In this document: piece by piece, positions 1-6,572 of the stretch
Layout: each line of letters begins with the position of its first letter
Position numbering within the stretch: the first letter of the stretch is position 1
Source of the DNA: Bacteroidota bacterium
GTDB taxonomy: Bacteria; Bacteroidota; Bacteroidia; Bacteroidales; Tenuifilaceae
Assembly: GCA_023406715.1 (NCBI GenBank)
Contig: JAEXVC010000218.1
Coordinates: forward strand, 1 to 6,919
Direction of reading: 5' to 3'
DNA length: 6,919 bases
Position numbers and translations under genes: made by a program
The notes under the pieces: generated by a model
What the model was told of the DNA's origin: nothing
Seen by the model: only the letters and a program-made list of their open reading frames with translations
Databases searched by the model: none

Positions 1-1
1 A

Positions 2-1045
2 TATATATACTCTCGCTACCGAAATCCAACGGTTGTTGCTGCGGAGGATTACTACTGCGAAATTGAAGGATGTAAGTGGTCGTTGCTTTCGCAATCGGGG
101 ATGGCGGCCATAGATATTGCCCTATCAGTATTTCAGAGAAATGCTCAACCCAATAAATGGGCTTTCTTCACGGAGATTTACGGTGGAACAAACTCATTCA
201 TAGATAAAGTTCTTGTAAATAGGAGAGGTATTGAGGCTATACGTTTTGCTCCCGACGGAAATTCATACTCACTTGAGGCATTTGAAAAATTTATGTCGAT
301 AAACAAACCTCAGGTTGTGTTCTTCGAGGTGATTTCGAACCCAATGCTACTAGTTGCCGATGCTATCGAAATTATTAAAATATCAAAGAAACATGGTGCT
401 GCAGTTGTGGTTGACAATACTTTTGCTACACCTTATTTATTTAAACCTCTCGATTTTGGGGCCGATTTGGTTATCCATAGCGCAACCAAATACCTTGCAG
501 GGCATGGAAACCTTTCTGCAGGTATTGTTTCAGGAAACGATATGAAATTGGCAGCCGAGGCCATTGAGTACCGCAAGTGGGCTGGTCACATGATATCGCC
601 CGATGAAGCGTACCGACTTCACGATATGCTTAAATCGTTCAATATTCGCATAAAACAACATTTCGATAATGCTTTTGCCATTGCTCGTTTTCTGGAGAAG
701 CATCCTGCTATTGAGTCGGTTTGCTACCCTGGTTTGAGCACTCATCCAACGCATTCAATATCAACTAGACTATTTGGTGAAAAAGGCTTTGGTGCAATTG
801 TTACCTTCGATATTAAAGGTAATTCCTTTGAGGAAAAGCAGCAGAAATGCAATAAGTTTATACAAACGGTATCTAACAGCATCCCTCTTGTTCCCACATT
901 AGGCGATGCCGATACTATTCTTATGCCCGTTGAGCCTGTTTGGGGCGATAGGTATCCATTCCCCGGAATGATAAGACTCTCAATAGGCATAGAGAATGCT
1001 GAGAAAATTATTAGAATTATTAATTCTGGATTAAAAGAATTATAA
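2..1045 (+). CDS. Cys/Met metabolism PLP-dependent (trans-sulfuration family) enzyme, 5'-truncated
   Basis: The 3' part of a fold-type I PLP enzyme of the cystathionine gamma-synthase / cystathionine lyase / methionine gamma-lyase / O-acylhomoserine sulfhydrylase family. The frame is open to the window edge, so the gene begins upstream; 347 residues are visible and roughly 40-60 N-terminal residues are missing. An internal TTG at 83 is not the start, because family motifs lie before it. Visible motifs (numbered from base 2): YSRYRNPT at 3-10 (the Tyr and Arg that bind PLP phosphate from the neighbouring chain), SGM at 32-34, YGGT at 60-63, DNTFATP at 138-144 (Asp contacts the PLP ring nitrogen), HSATK at 159-163 with the Schiff-base Lys163, and IRLSIGIE with the carboxylate-binding Arg at about 325. 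The reaction cannot be fixed from sequence: the usual SLG...HPA..TH stretch reads TLGDADT...VEPVWGD. It ends 280 nt before the ATPase operon and has no evident functional link to it. Family confident; exact activity open. Confidence 0.93.
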   Translation, partial: YIYSRYRNPTVVAAEDYYCEIEGCKWSLLSQSGMAAIDIALSVFQRNAQPNKWAFFTEIYGGTNSFIDKVLVNRRGIEAIRFAPDGNSYSLEAFEKFMSINKPQVVFFEVISNPMLLVADAIEIIKISKKHGAAVVVDNTFATPYLFKPLDFGADLVIHSATKYLAGHGNLSAGIVSGNDMKLAAEAIEYRKWAGHMISPDEAYRLHDMLKSFNIRIKQHFDNAFAIARFLEKHPAIESVCYPGLSTHPTHSISTRLFGEKGFGAIVTFDIKGNSFEEKQQKCNKFIQTVSNSIPLVPTLGDADTILMPVEPVWGDRYPFPGMIRLSIGIENAEKIIRIINSGLKEL

Positions 1046-1048
1046 ATC

Positions 1049-1100
1049 TGTTAGTATTCTAACATTAATTTATTGTTAAATTTTATGTTTTGTTATTTTT
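1049..1100 (+). terminator. Possible weak terminator of the PLP enzyme gene
   Basis: Four bases after the stop codon is a perfect 6-bp stem, TGTTAG (1049-1054), loop TATT, CTAACA (1059-1064). An overlapping alternative stem pairs TAACA (1060-1064) with TGTTA (1074-1078). A T-rich tract follows, ending in a run of about eight Ts at 1095-1102. The first stem is short and AT-rich and the T-run is about 30 nt from it, so this is not a classic intrinsic terminator. The position suits one, but it could be a chance structure in AT-rich DNA. Confidence 0.25.
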
Positions 1101-1101
1101 T

Positions 1102-1122
1102 TCACAATTAATTTATTTGTGA
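1102..1122. repeat. Inverted repeat TCACAA-N9-TTGTGA
   Basis: Perfect 6-bp arms at 1102-1107 and 1117-1122 are separated by 9 nt. No T-run follows it on either strand in the terminator sense, so it is not a terminator hairpin by itself. It could be a protein-binding dyad upstream of the ATPase promoter or a chance palindrome. The arms face the opposite way from a CRP site (TGTGA-N6-TCACA). Confidence 0.3.
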
Positions 1123-1214
1123 TATTAATCAGATATACAAATAATTAACTATAATCGAATGAAATGTTAGCGACATTGTAGTTAAAAATATTAACAAATG
1201 TCATAAATTTATAC

Positions 1215-1249
1215 ATTGCCAAAAAATATATTTGTGCAATCTGGGCAAT
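1215..1249. repeat. Inverted repeat ATTGCC/GGCAAT around a promoter-like element, with GCAATC direct repeat
   Basis: ATTGCC at 1215-1220 is perfectly complementary to GGCAAT at 1244-1249, with 23 nt between. The TAnnTTTG promoter-like match (1227-1234) lies inside the loop. The hexamer GCAATC also occurs twice in direct orientation, at 1236-1241 and 1245-1250, with starts 9 nt apart. These are the only GC-containing repeats in this part of the gap. They could be operator half-sites or part of a leader hairpin; the function is unknown. Confidence 0.35.
1227..1234 (+). promoter_or_regulatory. Candidate Bacteroidota -7 element (TAnnTTTG) for the ATPase operon
   Basis: TATATTTG matches the Bacteroides-type -7 consensus TAnnTTTG exactly and is the only exact + strand match I found in the gap. 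Transcription would start near 1240 and leave a leader of about 85 nt before the atpE ATG. A -33 TTTG/TTG would be expected around 1203-1210, but that stretch reads ATAAATTT, so the upstream half is poor. A chance match in AT-rich DNA is possible. Confidence 0.35.
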
Positions 1250-1313
1250 CAGTTTTATTACCGAAATAAAAGTTAAATAATTAATAAATAATACATTAAC
1301 ATTAATATTGTTT

Positions 1314-1320
1314 GGAGGAA
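1314..1320 (+). promoter_or_regulatory. Ribosome binding site of atpE (GGAGGAA)
   Basis: A strong Shine-Dalgarno sequence, GGAGGAA, ends 5 nt before the ATG at 1326. It decides the start: the frame stays open back to a TTG at 1308, but that codon lies upstream of this site and would translate the Shine-Dalgarno itself. The same decamer TTTGGAGGAA recurs before the next gene. Such strong sites are uncommon in this phylum if the taxonomic inference holds. Confidence 0.75.
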
Positions 1321-1325
1321 CTACC

Positions 1326-1943
1326 ATGCAGAATAAACTTCAAGAGCTAACCGAAAAAATCTACCGCGAAGGTCTTGAAAAAGGGCAGGAGGAGGCCAAC
1401 CAGATTATTGGTAAAGCTAAAGACGAAGCATCCAAAATTCTTAGCGATGCAAAATCTCAAGCTGAACAAATAATTGCCGCTGCCCACAAGGAAGCCAACG
1501 ACTACAAAAAGAATGTAGAAACTGAAATTAATCTATCCGCTAAGCAGGTTATGGGTGGATTAAAGCAGGAAATCACATCGCTTATTGAGGCTAAACTTTT
1601 TGAGGCACCAACCGTTGATGCTCTAAAAGATGCCGATTTTGTTAAAAAGATTATAGAAACAGCCATCAATCGCTGGGAACCAAATTCGCCAGAAAAAGTA
1701 TCTCTTAAAGTACTTGTTCCAGCCGATATGGAAAAATCTATCAACGACCATTTTGTAAACAAAACACATGCTAAATTGAATGCATCTGTTGAGTTTGCTG
1801 TTGATAAAGCAATCAAGTATGGCTTTAAAATTGGTCCTAAGGATGGTAGCTACATTGTTAGCTTCACCGAATCCGATTTTGAGTCGCTTTTCAAAGATTA
1901 CATGCGTCCAAAGATTGTAACATTGCTTTTTGGAGGAAAATAG
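1326..1943 (+). CDS. atpE: V/A-type ATPase peripheral-stalk subunit E
   Basis: A protein of 205 residues, the normal size for V-type subunit E (about 190-210). Residues 1-75 or so are a highly charged Ala/Glu/Lys/Gln-rich helix of the long stalk coiled coil (repeated EEAN, AKDEA, AKSQAEQ, AHKEAN blocks). Residues 85-205 look like the globular C-terminal domain that sits on the catalytic head, ending in the family-like MRPKIVTLLFGGK. Subunit E links the A/B head to membrane subunit I and resists rotation. The start is ATG 1326, after a strong ribosome binding site. It is the first gene of the operon and is followed after 1 nt by the DUF2764 gene, whose Shine-Dalgarno is formed by the last codons of this gene (Gly-Gly-Lys). 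No gene for the partner stalk subunit G lies upstream. Not to be confused with F-type AtpE (subunit c). Confidence 0.9.
   Translation: MQNKLQELTEKIYREGLEKGQEEANQIIGKAKDEASKILSDAKSQAEQIIAAAHKEANDYKKNVETEINLSAKQVMGGLKQEITSLIEAKLFEAPTVDALKDADFVKKIIETAINRWEPNSPEKVSLKVLVPADMEKSINDHFVNKTHAKLNASVEFAVDKAIKYGFKIGPKDGSYIVSFTESDFESLFKDYMRPKIVTLLFGGK
1932..1938 (+). promoter_or_regulatory. Ribosome binding site of the DUF2764 gene, embedded in the atpE 3' end
   Basis: GGAGGAA lies inside the final Phe-Gly-Gly-Lys codons of atpE and ends 6 nt before ATG 1945. It decides the start: the frame stays open back to TTG 1930, but that would place the Shine-Dalgarno inside the coding region, and the ATG at 1948 is less well spaced. 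The arrangement implies translational coupling with atpE. Confidence 0.7.
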
Positions 1944-1944
1944 C

Positions 1945-2814
1945 ATGATGCGCAACTACTATTATTTGGTAGCCAGTCTTCCTGAACTTTTAATAGACCA
2001 GGAACGAAAGGATTTTAGCGTAAATGCACTTAAAGCCGAAGTAAAGGAAAATATTCATCCTTTAGATTATCAATTGGTTGAGTTTCTACACTTACCATAC
2101 GATAACGAGAATTTCCTTAATCAAATTCTGAAGCGAGGATTCGAGTACAACGAACTGGGCGGAATTGACAAGTCTACCTTTGATGAACTAGACGAAAACG
2201 TTTCGCAACTTCCTGATTACATGCAGGATTTCTACTACCAATTTACTGGCAAGCAACGGAATCCTGAAGAAGAAATTGAGGTTGTTGACGACGAAGACAA
2301 AGATTATAAAGCCATAGAAAAACATCCCGAAACAATTTTTCAGGAGAAGTTTTACGAGTTGGCCATTAATCATAAAAATCAATTCCTTAGCCAATGGTTC
2401 ACGTTTATTCGCGACTTTAACAATATTCTTGCAGCCATCAATTGCCGTAAATTAGGTGTTGACCCTGCAAAGCATCTTGTTGGCAATTATCCTTTAATTG
2501 ACGTGCTTGCAAAGAGTCATGCGTCGGATTTTGGTATAAAAAAGGAAATAGAGTATTTTGAGAAGATTCTTCAGATTTCCGAAATCCAGGATGTTTTAGA
2601 ACGTGAGCGAAGATTCGATTTGTTGAAGTGGGATATGGCTACCGAACTCACAACGTGGGATTACTTCAATATAAACGTTATTCTAGCATTCTTTATCAAG
2701 GCAAGTATTATTAACCGTTGGTTAAAACTCGATGCAAAAATTGGCGAAGGGCTATTTAAACATCTATTCGATGATTTAAAGGCTTCATACGATATTGCCA
2801 ACAACTTGCACTAG
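1945..2814 (+). CDS. DUF2764 family protein, V-ATPase-associated, putative subunit C equivalent
   Basis: A protein of 289 residues beginning MMRNYYYLVASLPEL. The N-terminal Y-L-hydrophobic-S/A-LP motif and the location between atpE and the subunit A gene are typical of DUF2764, a family found in V-ATPase operons of Bacteroidota, Chlamydiae and spirochaetes. It is soluble and mostly helical, with no signal peptide. A very acidic linker at about 107-120 (EEEIEVVDDEDKD) separates an N-terminal part from a C-terminal helical part. The C-terminal part includes ERERRFDLLKWD (219-230) and a helix-rich end at 240-283. Canonical operons have subunit C, the socket between the central shaft and the proteolipid ring, exactly here, and none is otherwise visible. 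By inference this protein fills that role. Motif similarity to subunit C is too weak for me to prove this by eye. The start is ATG 1945. A gap of 49 nt separates it from the next gene. Confidence 0.82.
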   Translation: MMRNYYYLVASLPELLIDQERKDFSVNALKAEVKENIHPLDYQLVEFLHLPYDNENFLNQILKRGFEYNELGGIDKSTFDELDENVSQLPDYMQDFYYQFTGKQRNPEEEIEVVDDEDKDYKAIEKHPETIFQEKFYELAINHKNQFLSQWFTFIRDFNNILAAINCRKLGVDPAKHLVGNYPLIDVLAKSHASDFGIKKEIEYFEKILQISEIQDVLERERRFDLLKWDMATELTTWDYFNINVILAFFIKASIINRWLKLDAKIGEGLFKHLFDDLKASYDIANNLH

Positions 2815-2863
2815 TAATTGTGGTTTGATAATTAAATAAAGTAAAAACAATAATAGGATACGA

Positions 2864-4621
2864 ATGAAAACTAAAGGTAAAGTAACCGGAATTATTGCCA
2901 ACCTTGTTATTGTAGAGGTTGATGGCCCGGTTGCCCAGAATGAGATTTGCTACATCAATCTTTCTGGAGTAAACCTAATGGCCGAAATCATTAAGGTCAT
3001 AGGCAAACTTGCATACGTTCAGGTTTTTGAAAGTACTCGTGGACTTAGAGTTGGAGACTCTGTAGAGTTCCAAGGTCATATGCTTGAGGTAAGCCTTGGG
3101 CCTGGACTACTTTCTAAAAACTATGACGGATTGCAGCACGATTTGGCCAAAATGAATGGTATTTTCCTACAACGTGGCGATTATACCGATGCTTTGGATA
3201 TGGACTCAACTTGGGAGTTTACACCAACTGTAACACCAGGAACGCAAGTTACTGCTGCTGATTGGTTGGGCGAAGTTCCTGAAGGTTGGCTCAATCATAA
3301 AATAATGGTTCCATTCACACTAACTGATAAATACACAGTTAAATCTATAGTATCAAAGGGAACCTACAAAATTACCGATACCATTGCGGTGCTAACAAAC
3401 TCAAAAGGCGAGAATGTTAACGTAACCATGGTTCAGAAATGGCCTGTTAAAAAAGCTATTACTGCATATCGCGAAAAACCTCGTCCATTCAAAATTATGG
3501 AAACTGGTGTAAGGGTAATTGATACTCTTAACCCAATTGCCGAGGGTGGTACAGGGTTTATTCCCGGTCCATTTGGTTGTGGAAAAACAGTACTTCAGCA
3601 CGCGTTGGCAAAACAGGCAGAGGCCGATATGATTATCGTAGCAGCCTGTGGTGAACGTGCAAATGAGGTAGTAGAGATTTTTGCAGAATTTCCTCATCTT
3701 GTCGATCCACGTACCGGCCGTAAATTAATGGAACGTACTACAATTATCTGTAACACATCCAATATGCCTGTTGCATCGCGCGAAGCGTCAGTTTATACGG
3801 CAATGACTATTGGTGAGTACTACAGGTCTATGGGATTAAAAGTCCTTCTTTTGGCTGACTCTACTTCACGCTGGGCACAGGCACTTCGCGAAATGAGTAA
3901 TAGGCTAGAGGAACTTCCTGGTCCTGATGCATTCCCTATGGACTTGCCTGCTATTATTGCAAACTTCTACGCTCGTGCAGGTATGGTTTACCTTAATAAT
4001 GGAACAACTGGTTCTGTTACCTTTATTGGTACAGTATCGCCTGCAGGTGGTAACCTAAAGGAGCCAGTAACAGAATCAACTAAAAAGGCAGCTCGCTGTT
4101 TCTACGCACTTTCACAGCAACGTGCCGATAGTAAGCGCTATCCCGCTATTGATTCAATGGATAGTTACTCTAAATACTTGGAGTATCCTGAAATTCAAGA
4201 GTATTTAAACAAAAATATCAGTCCTAACTGGGTTAATCTTGTTTTAAAATCCAAGAATATTGTTCAGCGCGGTAAAGAGGCCTATGAGCAAATAAATATC
4301 CTTGGCGATGATAGCGTACCGTTGGATTATCATGATAGATTCTGGAAGGCAGAAATTATCGACTTTGTAATTCTCCAACAGGATGCATTCGATAAGATTG
4401 ATTCTAATACGCCATTACAGCGTCAGCGTTTTATGCTGGAAAAAGTAATGTCGATTGCTGATATGAACTTCAGGTTCGATGGTTTTGAGCAATGTTCACT
4501 TTACTACAAGCGCATTATTAATGCCCTTAAGCAGATGAACTATTCCATATTCCAAACCGAAGAGTTCTACAATTACGAGAAAGAACTTCAAACAATCCTT
4601 AACGAAAGAAGAGTTGAATAA
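2864..4621 (+). CDS. atpA: V/A-type ATPase catalytic subunit A
   Basis: A protein of 585 residues, normal for V-type subunit A. It carries ATP hydrolysis or synthesis at the A/B interfaces of the cytoplasmic head. Domains in order: N-terminal beta-barrel (about 1-70); the link to LEVSLGPGLLSKNYDG (74-89); the A-specific non-homologous insert (about 110-200), which separates it from B subunits and F-type beta; and the nucleotide-binding domain with P-loop GPFGCGKT (235-242, catalytic Lys241). GER follows at 263-265 (Glu264 is the catalytic glutamate region), then the Walker B-like LLLADSTSRWAQALRE at 328-343. The C-terminal helical domain begins at about 430. The P-loop has Cys239, where many prokaryotic A subunits have Ser or Ala. 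The ATG at 2864 is preceded only by a weak AGGA (2855-2858). The stop codon overlaps the ATG of the B gene (TAATG). The symbol follows V-type usage; it is not F-type alpha. Confidence 0.97.
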   Translation: MKTKGKVTGIIANLVIVEVDGPVAQNEICYINLSGVNLMAEIIKVIGKLAYVQVFESTRGLRVGDSVEFQGHMLEVSLGPGLLSKNYDGLQHDLAKMNGIFLQRGDYTDALDMDSTWEFTPTVTPGTQVTAADWLGEVPEGWLNHKIMVPFTLTDKYTVKSIVSKGTYKITDTIAVLTNSKGENVNVTMVQKWPVKKAITAYREKPRPFKIMETGVRVIDTLNPIAEGGTGFIPGPFGCGKTVLQHALAKQAEADMIIVAACGERANEVVEIFAEFPHLVDPRTGRKLMERTTIICNTSNMPVASREASVYTAMTIGEYYRSMGLKVLLLADSTSRWAQALREMSNRLEELPGPDAFPMDLPAIIANFYARAGMVYLNNGTTGSVTFIGTVSPAGGNLKEPVTESTKKAARCFYALSQQRADSKRYPAIDSMDSYSKYLEYPEIQEYLNKNISPNWVNLVLKSKNIVQRGKEAYEQINILGDDSVPLDYHDRFWKAEIIDFVILQQDAFDKIDSNTPLQRQRFMLEKVMSIADMNFRFDGFEQCSLYYKRIINALKQMNYSIFQTEEFYNYEKELQTILNERRVE

Positions 4622-5940
4622 TGGAAACTAAAGCATTTCAAAGGATATACACCCAATTAATGGGTATAACCAAGGCTACAGTTACTCTTAAAGCGCAGGG
4701 TGTTGCTAACGAGGAACTTGCAATGGTTCATGGTCGTCTGGCTCAGGTGGTTAAAATATTCGGTGATATGCTTACTCTTCAGGTTTTCAGTGGAACCGAG
4801 GGTATCCCTACAAACGCTGAGGTTGTATACTATGCAGAGCCTCCAAAGTTAAAAGTAGGCGATGATTTGGCTGGTCGATTCTTCGATGCCTATGGTCGTC
4901 CGCTTTTTGGTGCTACCGAAATTGAAGGAGAACCACGCGAAATCGGAGGTCCTTCCGTAAACCCTCTTAAACGCGAGCAACCATCGGAACTTATTGCAAC
5001 AGGTATTGCAGGTATCGACCTTAATAATACACTGGTTACAGGTCAGAAAATTCCATTCTTTGCTGACCCCGACCAGCCTTTTAACCAGGTTATGGCAATG
5101 GTTGCGCTTCGTGCTCAGGCCGATAAGATTATCCTTGGTGGTATGGGACTTTCGAACGACGATTTCCTATTCTTCAAGAATGTATTCGAGAACGCAGGAG
5201 CGTTGGACCGTATCATCAGTTTCGTAAACACTACGGAGCAACCACCTGTTGAGCGTTTGCTTGTTCCTGATATGGCTTTAACTGCCGCTGAGTACTTTGC
5301 TGTTCAGAAAAATGAGAAGGTATTGGTTCTTCTAACCGATATGACCCTTTATGCCGATGCATTAAGTATTGTATCGAACCGTATGGACCAAATTCCATCT
5401 AAGGACTCAATGCCAGGTTCTCTTTATTCCGACCTTGCTAAGATTTACGAAAAAGCAGTTCAGTTCCCCGATGGTGGTTCTATAACCATTATTGCAGTAA
5501 CTACACTTTCGGGTGGCGATATTACGCACGCTATTCCAGATAATACTGGTTATATTACCGAGGGACAGCTATTCCTACGTACCGATAGCGATACCGGAAA
5601 AGTTATTGTTGACCCTTTCCGAAGCCTATCGCGTTTGAAACAGCTCGTAATTGGTAAGAAAACTCGCGAAGACCATCCTCAGGTGATGAACGCTGCAGTT
5701 CGTTTGTATGCCGATGCTGCTAACGCAAAAACAAAACTTGAGAACGGTTTCGATTTGACTGAGTACGATGAGCGCGCGCTAAAATTTGCTCACGACTATT
5801 CAATGAAACTTTTGGCAATTGACATCAATATTGAGGTTGATACTATGCTCGATACTGCTTGGCAACTATTTGCTAAATATTTCTCCCAAACAGAGGTTGC
5901 AATTAAGAATGAGTTAGTTCAAAAATATTGGCCTAACTAA
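4621..5940 (+). CDS. atpB: V/A-type ATPase subunit B (non-catalytic nucleotide-binding subunit)
   Basis: A protein of 439 residues that alternates with A in the head and completes the catalytic sites from across the interface. It is shorter than the roughly 460-residue Thermus/Enterococcus form and close to the short chlamydial/spirochaetal form. The N-terminal barrel occupies about 1-75, then GRFFDAYGRPL at 85-95. As in other B subunits the P-loop is absent: GQKIPFFADPDQPFNQ (141-156) lies at its place. Conserved B features are LVLLTDMTLYADAL (235-248), SMPGSLYSDLAKIYEKA (263-279), YITEGQ (311-316), and SLSRL (335-339), whose Arg338 corresponds to the interface arginine finger. The gene starts at ATG 4621, sharing one base with the stop codon of the A gene, which supports coupled 1:1 synthesis. 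The C-terminal helical domain is about 350-439. Confidence 0.96.
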   Translation: METKAFQRIYTQLMGITKATVTLKAQGVANEELAMVHGRLAQVVKIFGDMLTLQVFSGTEGIPTNAEVVYYAEPPKLKVGDDLAGRFFDAYGRPLFGATEIEGEPREIGGPSVNPLKREQPSELIATGIAGIDLNNTLVTGQKIPFFADPDQPFNQVMAMVALRAQADKIILGGMGLSNDDFLFFKNVFENAGALDRIISFVNTTEQPPVERLLVPDMALTAAEYFAVQKNEKVLVLLTDMTLYADALSIVSNRMDQIPSKDSMPGSLYSDLAKIYEKAVQFPDGGSITIIAVTTLSGGDITHAIPDNTGYITEGQLFLRTDSDTGKVIVDPFRSLSRLKQLVIGKKTREDHPQVMNAAVRLYADAANAKTKLENGFDLTEYDERALKFAHDYSMKLLAIDINIEVDTMLDTAWQLFAKYFSQTEVAIKNELVQKYWPN

Positions 5941-5969
5941 TAATTCTTAAACAATTAAAACTGAATAAA

Positions 5970-6572
5970 ATGGCAATTAAGTTTCAGTTCAATAAAACCT
6001 CGCTTAACGACCTGAATAAACAGCTCAAGGTACGTCTGCGCGCGTTGCCTACCTTAAAGAATAAGGAGTCGGCTTTGCGTATGGAAGTAAAAAGGGCTAA
6101 GAATAAGGTTCAAGAACTCGACGATGCGCTAACCTCTAAAATTAAGAATTATGAGTATATGGTTAGCCTTTGGGGAGAATTTGAGCGTAATTTGGTTATT
6201 ATAGAAGACGTTAAGTTGGGTAGAATCAAAATTGCTGGGGTGAAGATACCTATTTTGGAGGAAGTTCAGTTTAAGGTTAAAGAGTATAGCGTTTTTTCCC
6301 GTCCATTCTGGTACACAGAAGGGGTGAAAATATTACAGGAAATGGCCTCGATTGGCATTGAACGTGATTTCTACTACGAAAAAATGCGATTACTCGATTA
6401 TGCCCGTAAAAAGACAACTCAAAAGGTAAACCTTTACGAAAAGGTGCAGATTCCTGGCTATGAGAATGCCATTCGTAAGATTAAGCGATTCCTTGAGGAT
6501 GAAGAGAATCTTTCGAAATCGGCTATGAAAATCGTGAAAAAACGTTACGAAAACGCGGAGGTTGAGTCATGA
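5970..6572 (+). CDS. atpD: V/A-type ATPase central-stalk subunit D
   Basis: A protein of 200 residues, typical for V-type subunit D, the rotor shaft (the counterpart of F-type gamma). Two long helices predicted from charge pattern, about 10-70 and 115-195, would form the antiparallel coiled coil inside the A3B3 head. Between them, at about 78-112, lies a beta-rich Val/Ile/Gly segment (GRIKIAGVKIPIL). The second helix carries the family-like TTQKVNLYEKVQIPGYENAI (149-168), a full-length end and a basic C-terminus. The gene follows subunit B after 29 nt. Its leader is A-rich with no Shine-Dalgarno (CTGAATAAAATG), as is common in Bacteroidota. Its stop overlaps the start of the subunit I gene (ATGA). 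In many bacteria subunit F accompanies D, but no F gene is visible here. Confidence 0.93.
   Translation: MAIKFQFNKTSLNDLNKQLKVRLRALPTLKNKESALRMEVKRAKNKVQELDDALTSKIKNYEYMVSLWGEFERNLVIIEDVKLGRIKIAGVKIPILEEVQFKVKEYSVFSRPFWYTEGVKILQEMASIGIERDFYYEKMRLLDYARKKTTQKVNLYEKVQIPGYENAIRKIKRFLEDEENLSKSAMKIVKKRYENAEVES
6557..6561 (+). promoter_or_regulatory. Ribosome binding site of the subunit I gene (GGAGG)
   Basis: GGAGG lies inside the last codons of the subunit D gene, 7 nt before ATG 6569. It supports ATG 6569 over the in-frame ATG at 6581 and fits a coupled ATGA junction. Confidence 0.6.

Larger units (their letters stand above)
1046..1325. other. AT-rich intergenic region, leader of the ATPase operon
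   Basis: A gap of 280 nt with no credible gene. ATGs on the + strand at 1085, 1159 and 1198 run into stops within a few codons. The 60-codon frame on the - strand (1145-1327) is low-complexity, hydrophobic and AT-driven, and it overlaps the atpE ribosome binding site. The base composition is clearly more AT-rich than the flanking genes. It contains short inverted repeats at 1102-1122, 1163-1177 and 1215-1249 and a TAnnTTTG match at 1227-1234. It probably combines the end of the upstream transcript with the promoter and leader of the ATPase operon. Confidence 0.7.

Noticed and set aside
530..990. Two - strand reading frames (530-754 and 742-990) within the PLP enzyme gene
   Set aside because: They are antisense to a well-supported coding sequence and resemble no family; shadow frames.
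83..1045. Complete PLP enzyme starting at TTG 83
   Set aside because: The frame is open back to base 2, and the upstream residues contain the family's YSRYRNPT phosphate-binding motif, so the gene is truncated by the window edge rather than starting at 83.
1102..1122. CRP/FNR-type binding site
   Set aside because: The arms are TCACAA then TTGTGA, the reverse of the TGTGA-N6-TCACA arrangement, and the spacing of 9 differs, so it does not match.
1150..1155. TATAAT as a sigma70 -10 box
   Set aside because: No -35-like hexamer lies at the right distance, and such hexamers are expected by chance in this AT-rich gap. The TAnnTTTG match suits the inferred phylum better.
1145..1327. 60-codon reading frame on the - strand in the intergenic gap
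   Set aside because: It is low-complexity and AT-driven, lacks a recognisable motif, and covers the atpE ribosome binding site and start codon.
1502..1955. Antisense frames over atpE
   Set aside because: They overlap a clear subunit E gene and have no independent support.
2815..2863. Internal promoter before the subunit A gene
   Set aside because: A TTTG at 2824-2827 could serve as a -33 element, but no TAnnTTTG follows at suitable spacing. The 49-nt gap is more simply an untranslated spacer.
4994..5227. 77-codon + strand frame inside the subunit B gene
   Set aside because: It is out of frame within a strongly conserved gene and has no ribosome binding site or known motif.
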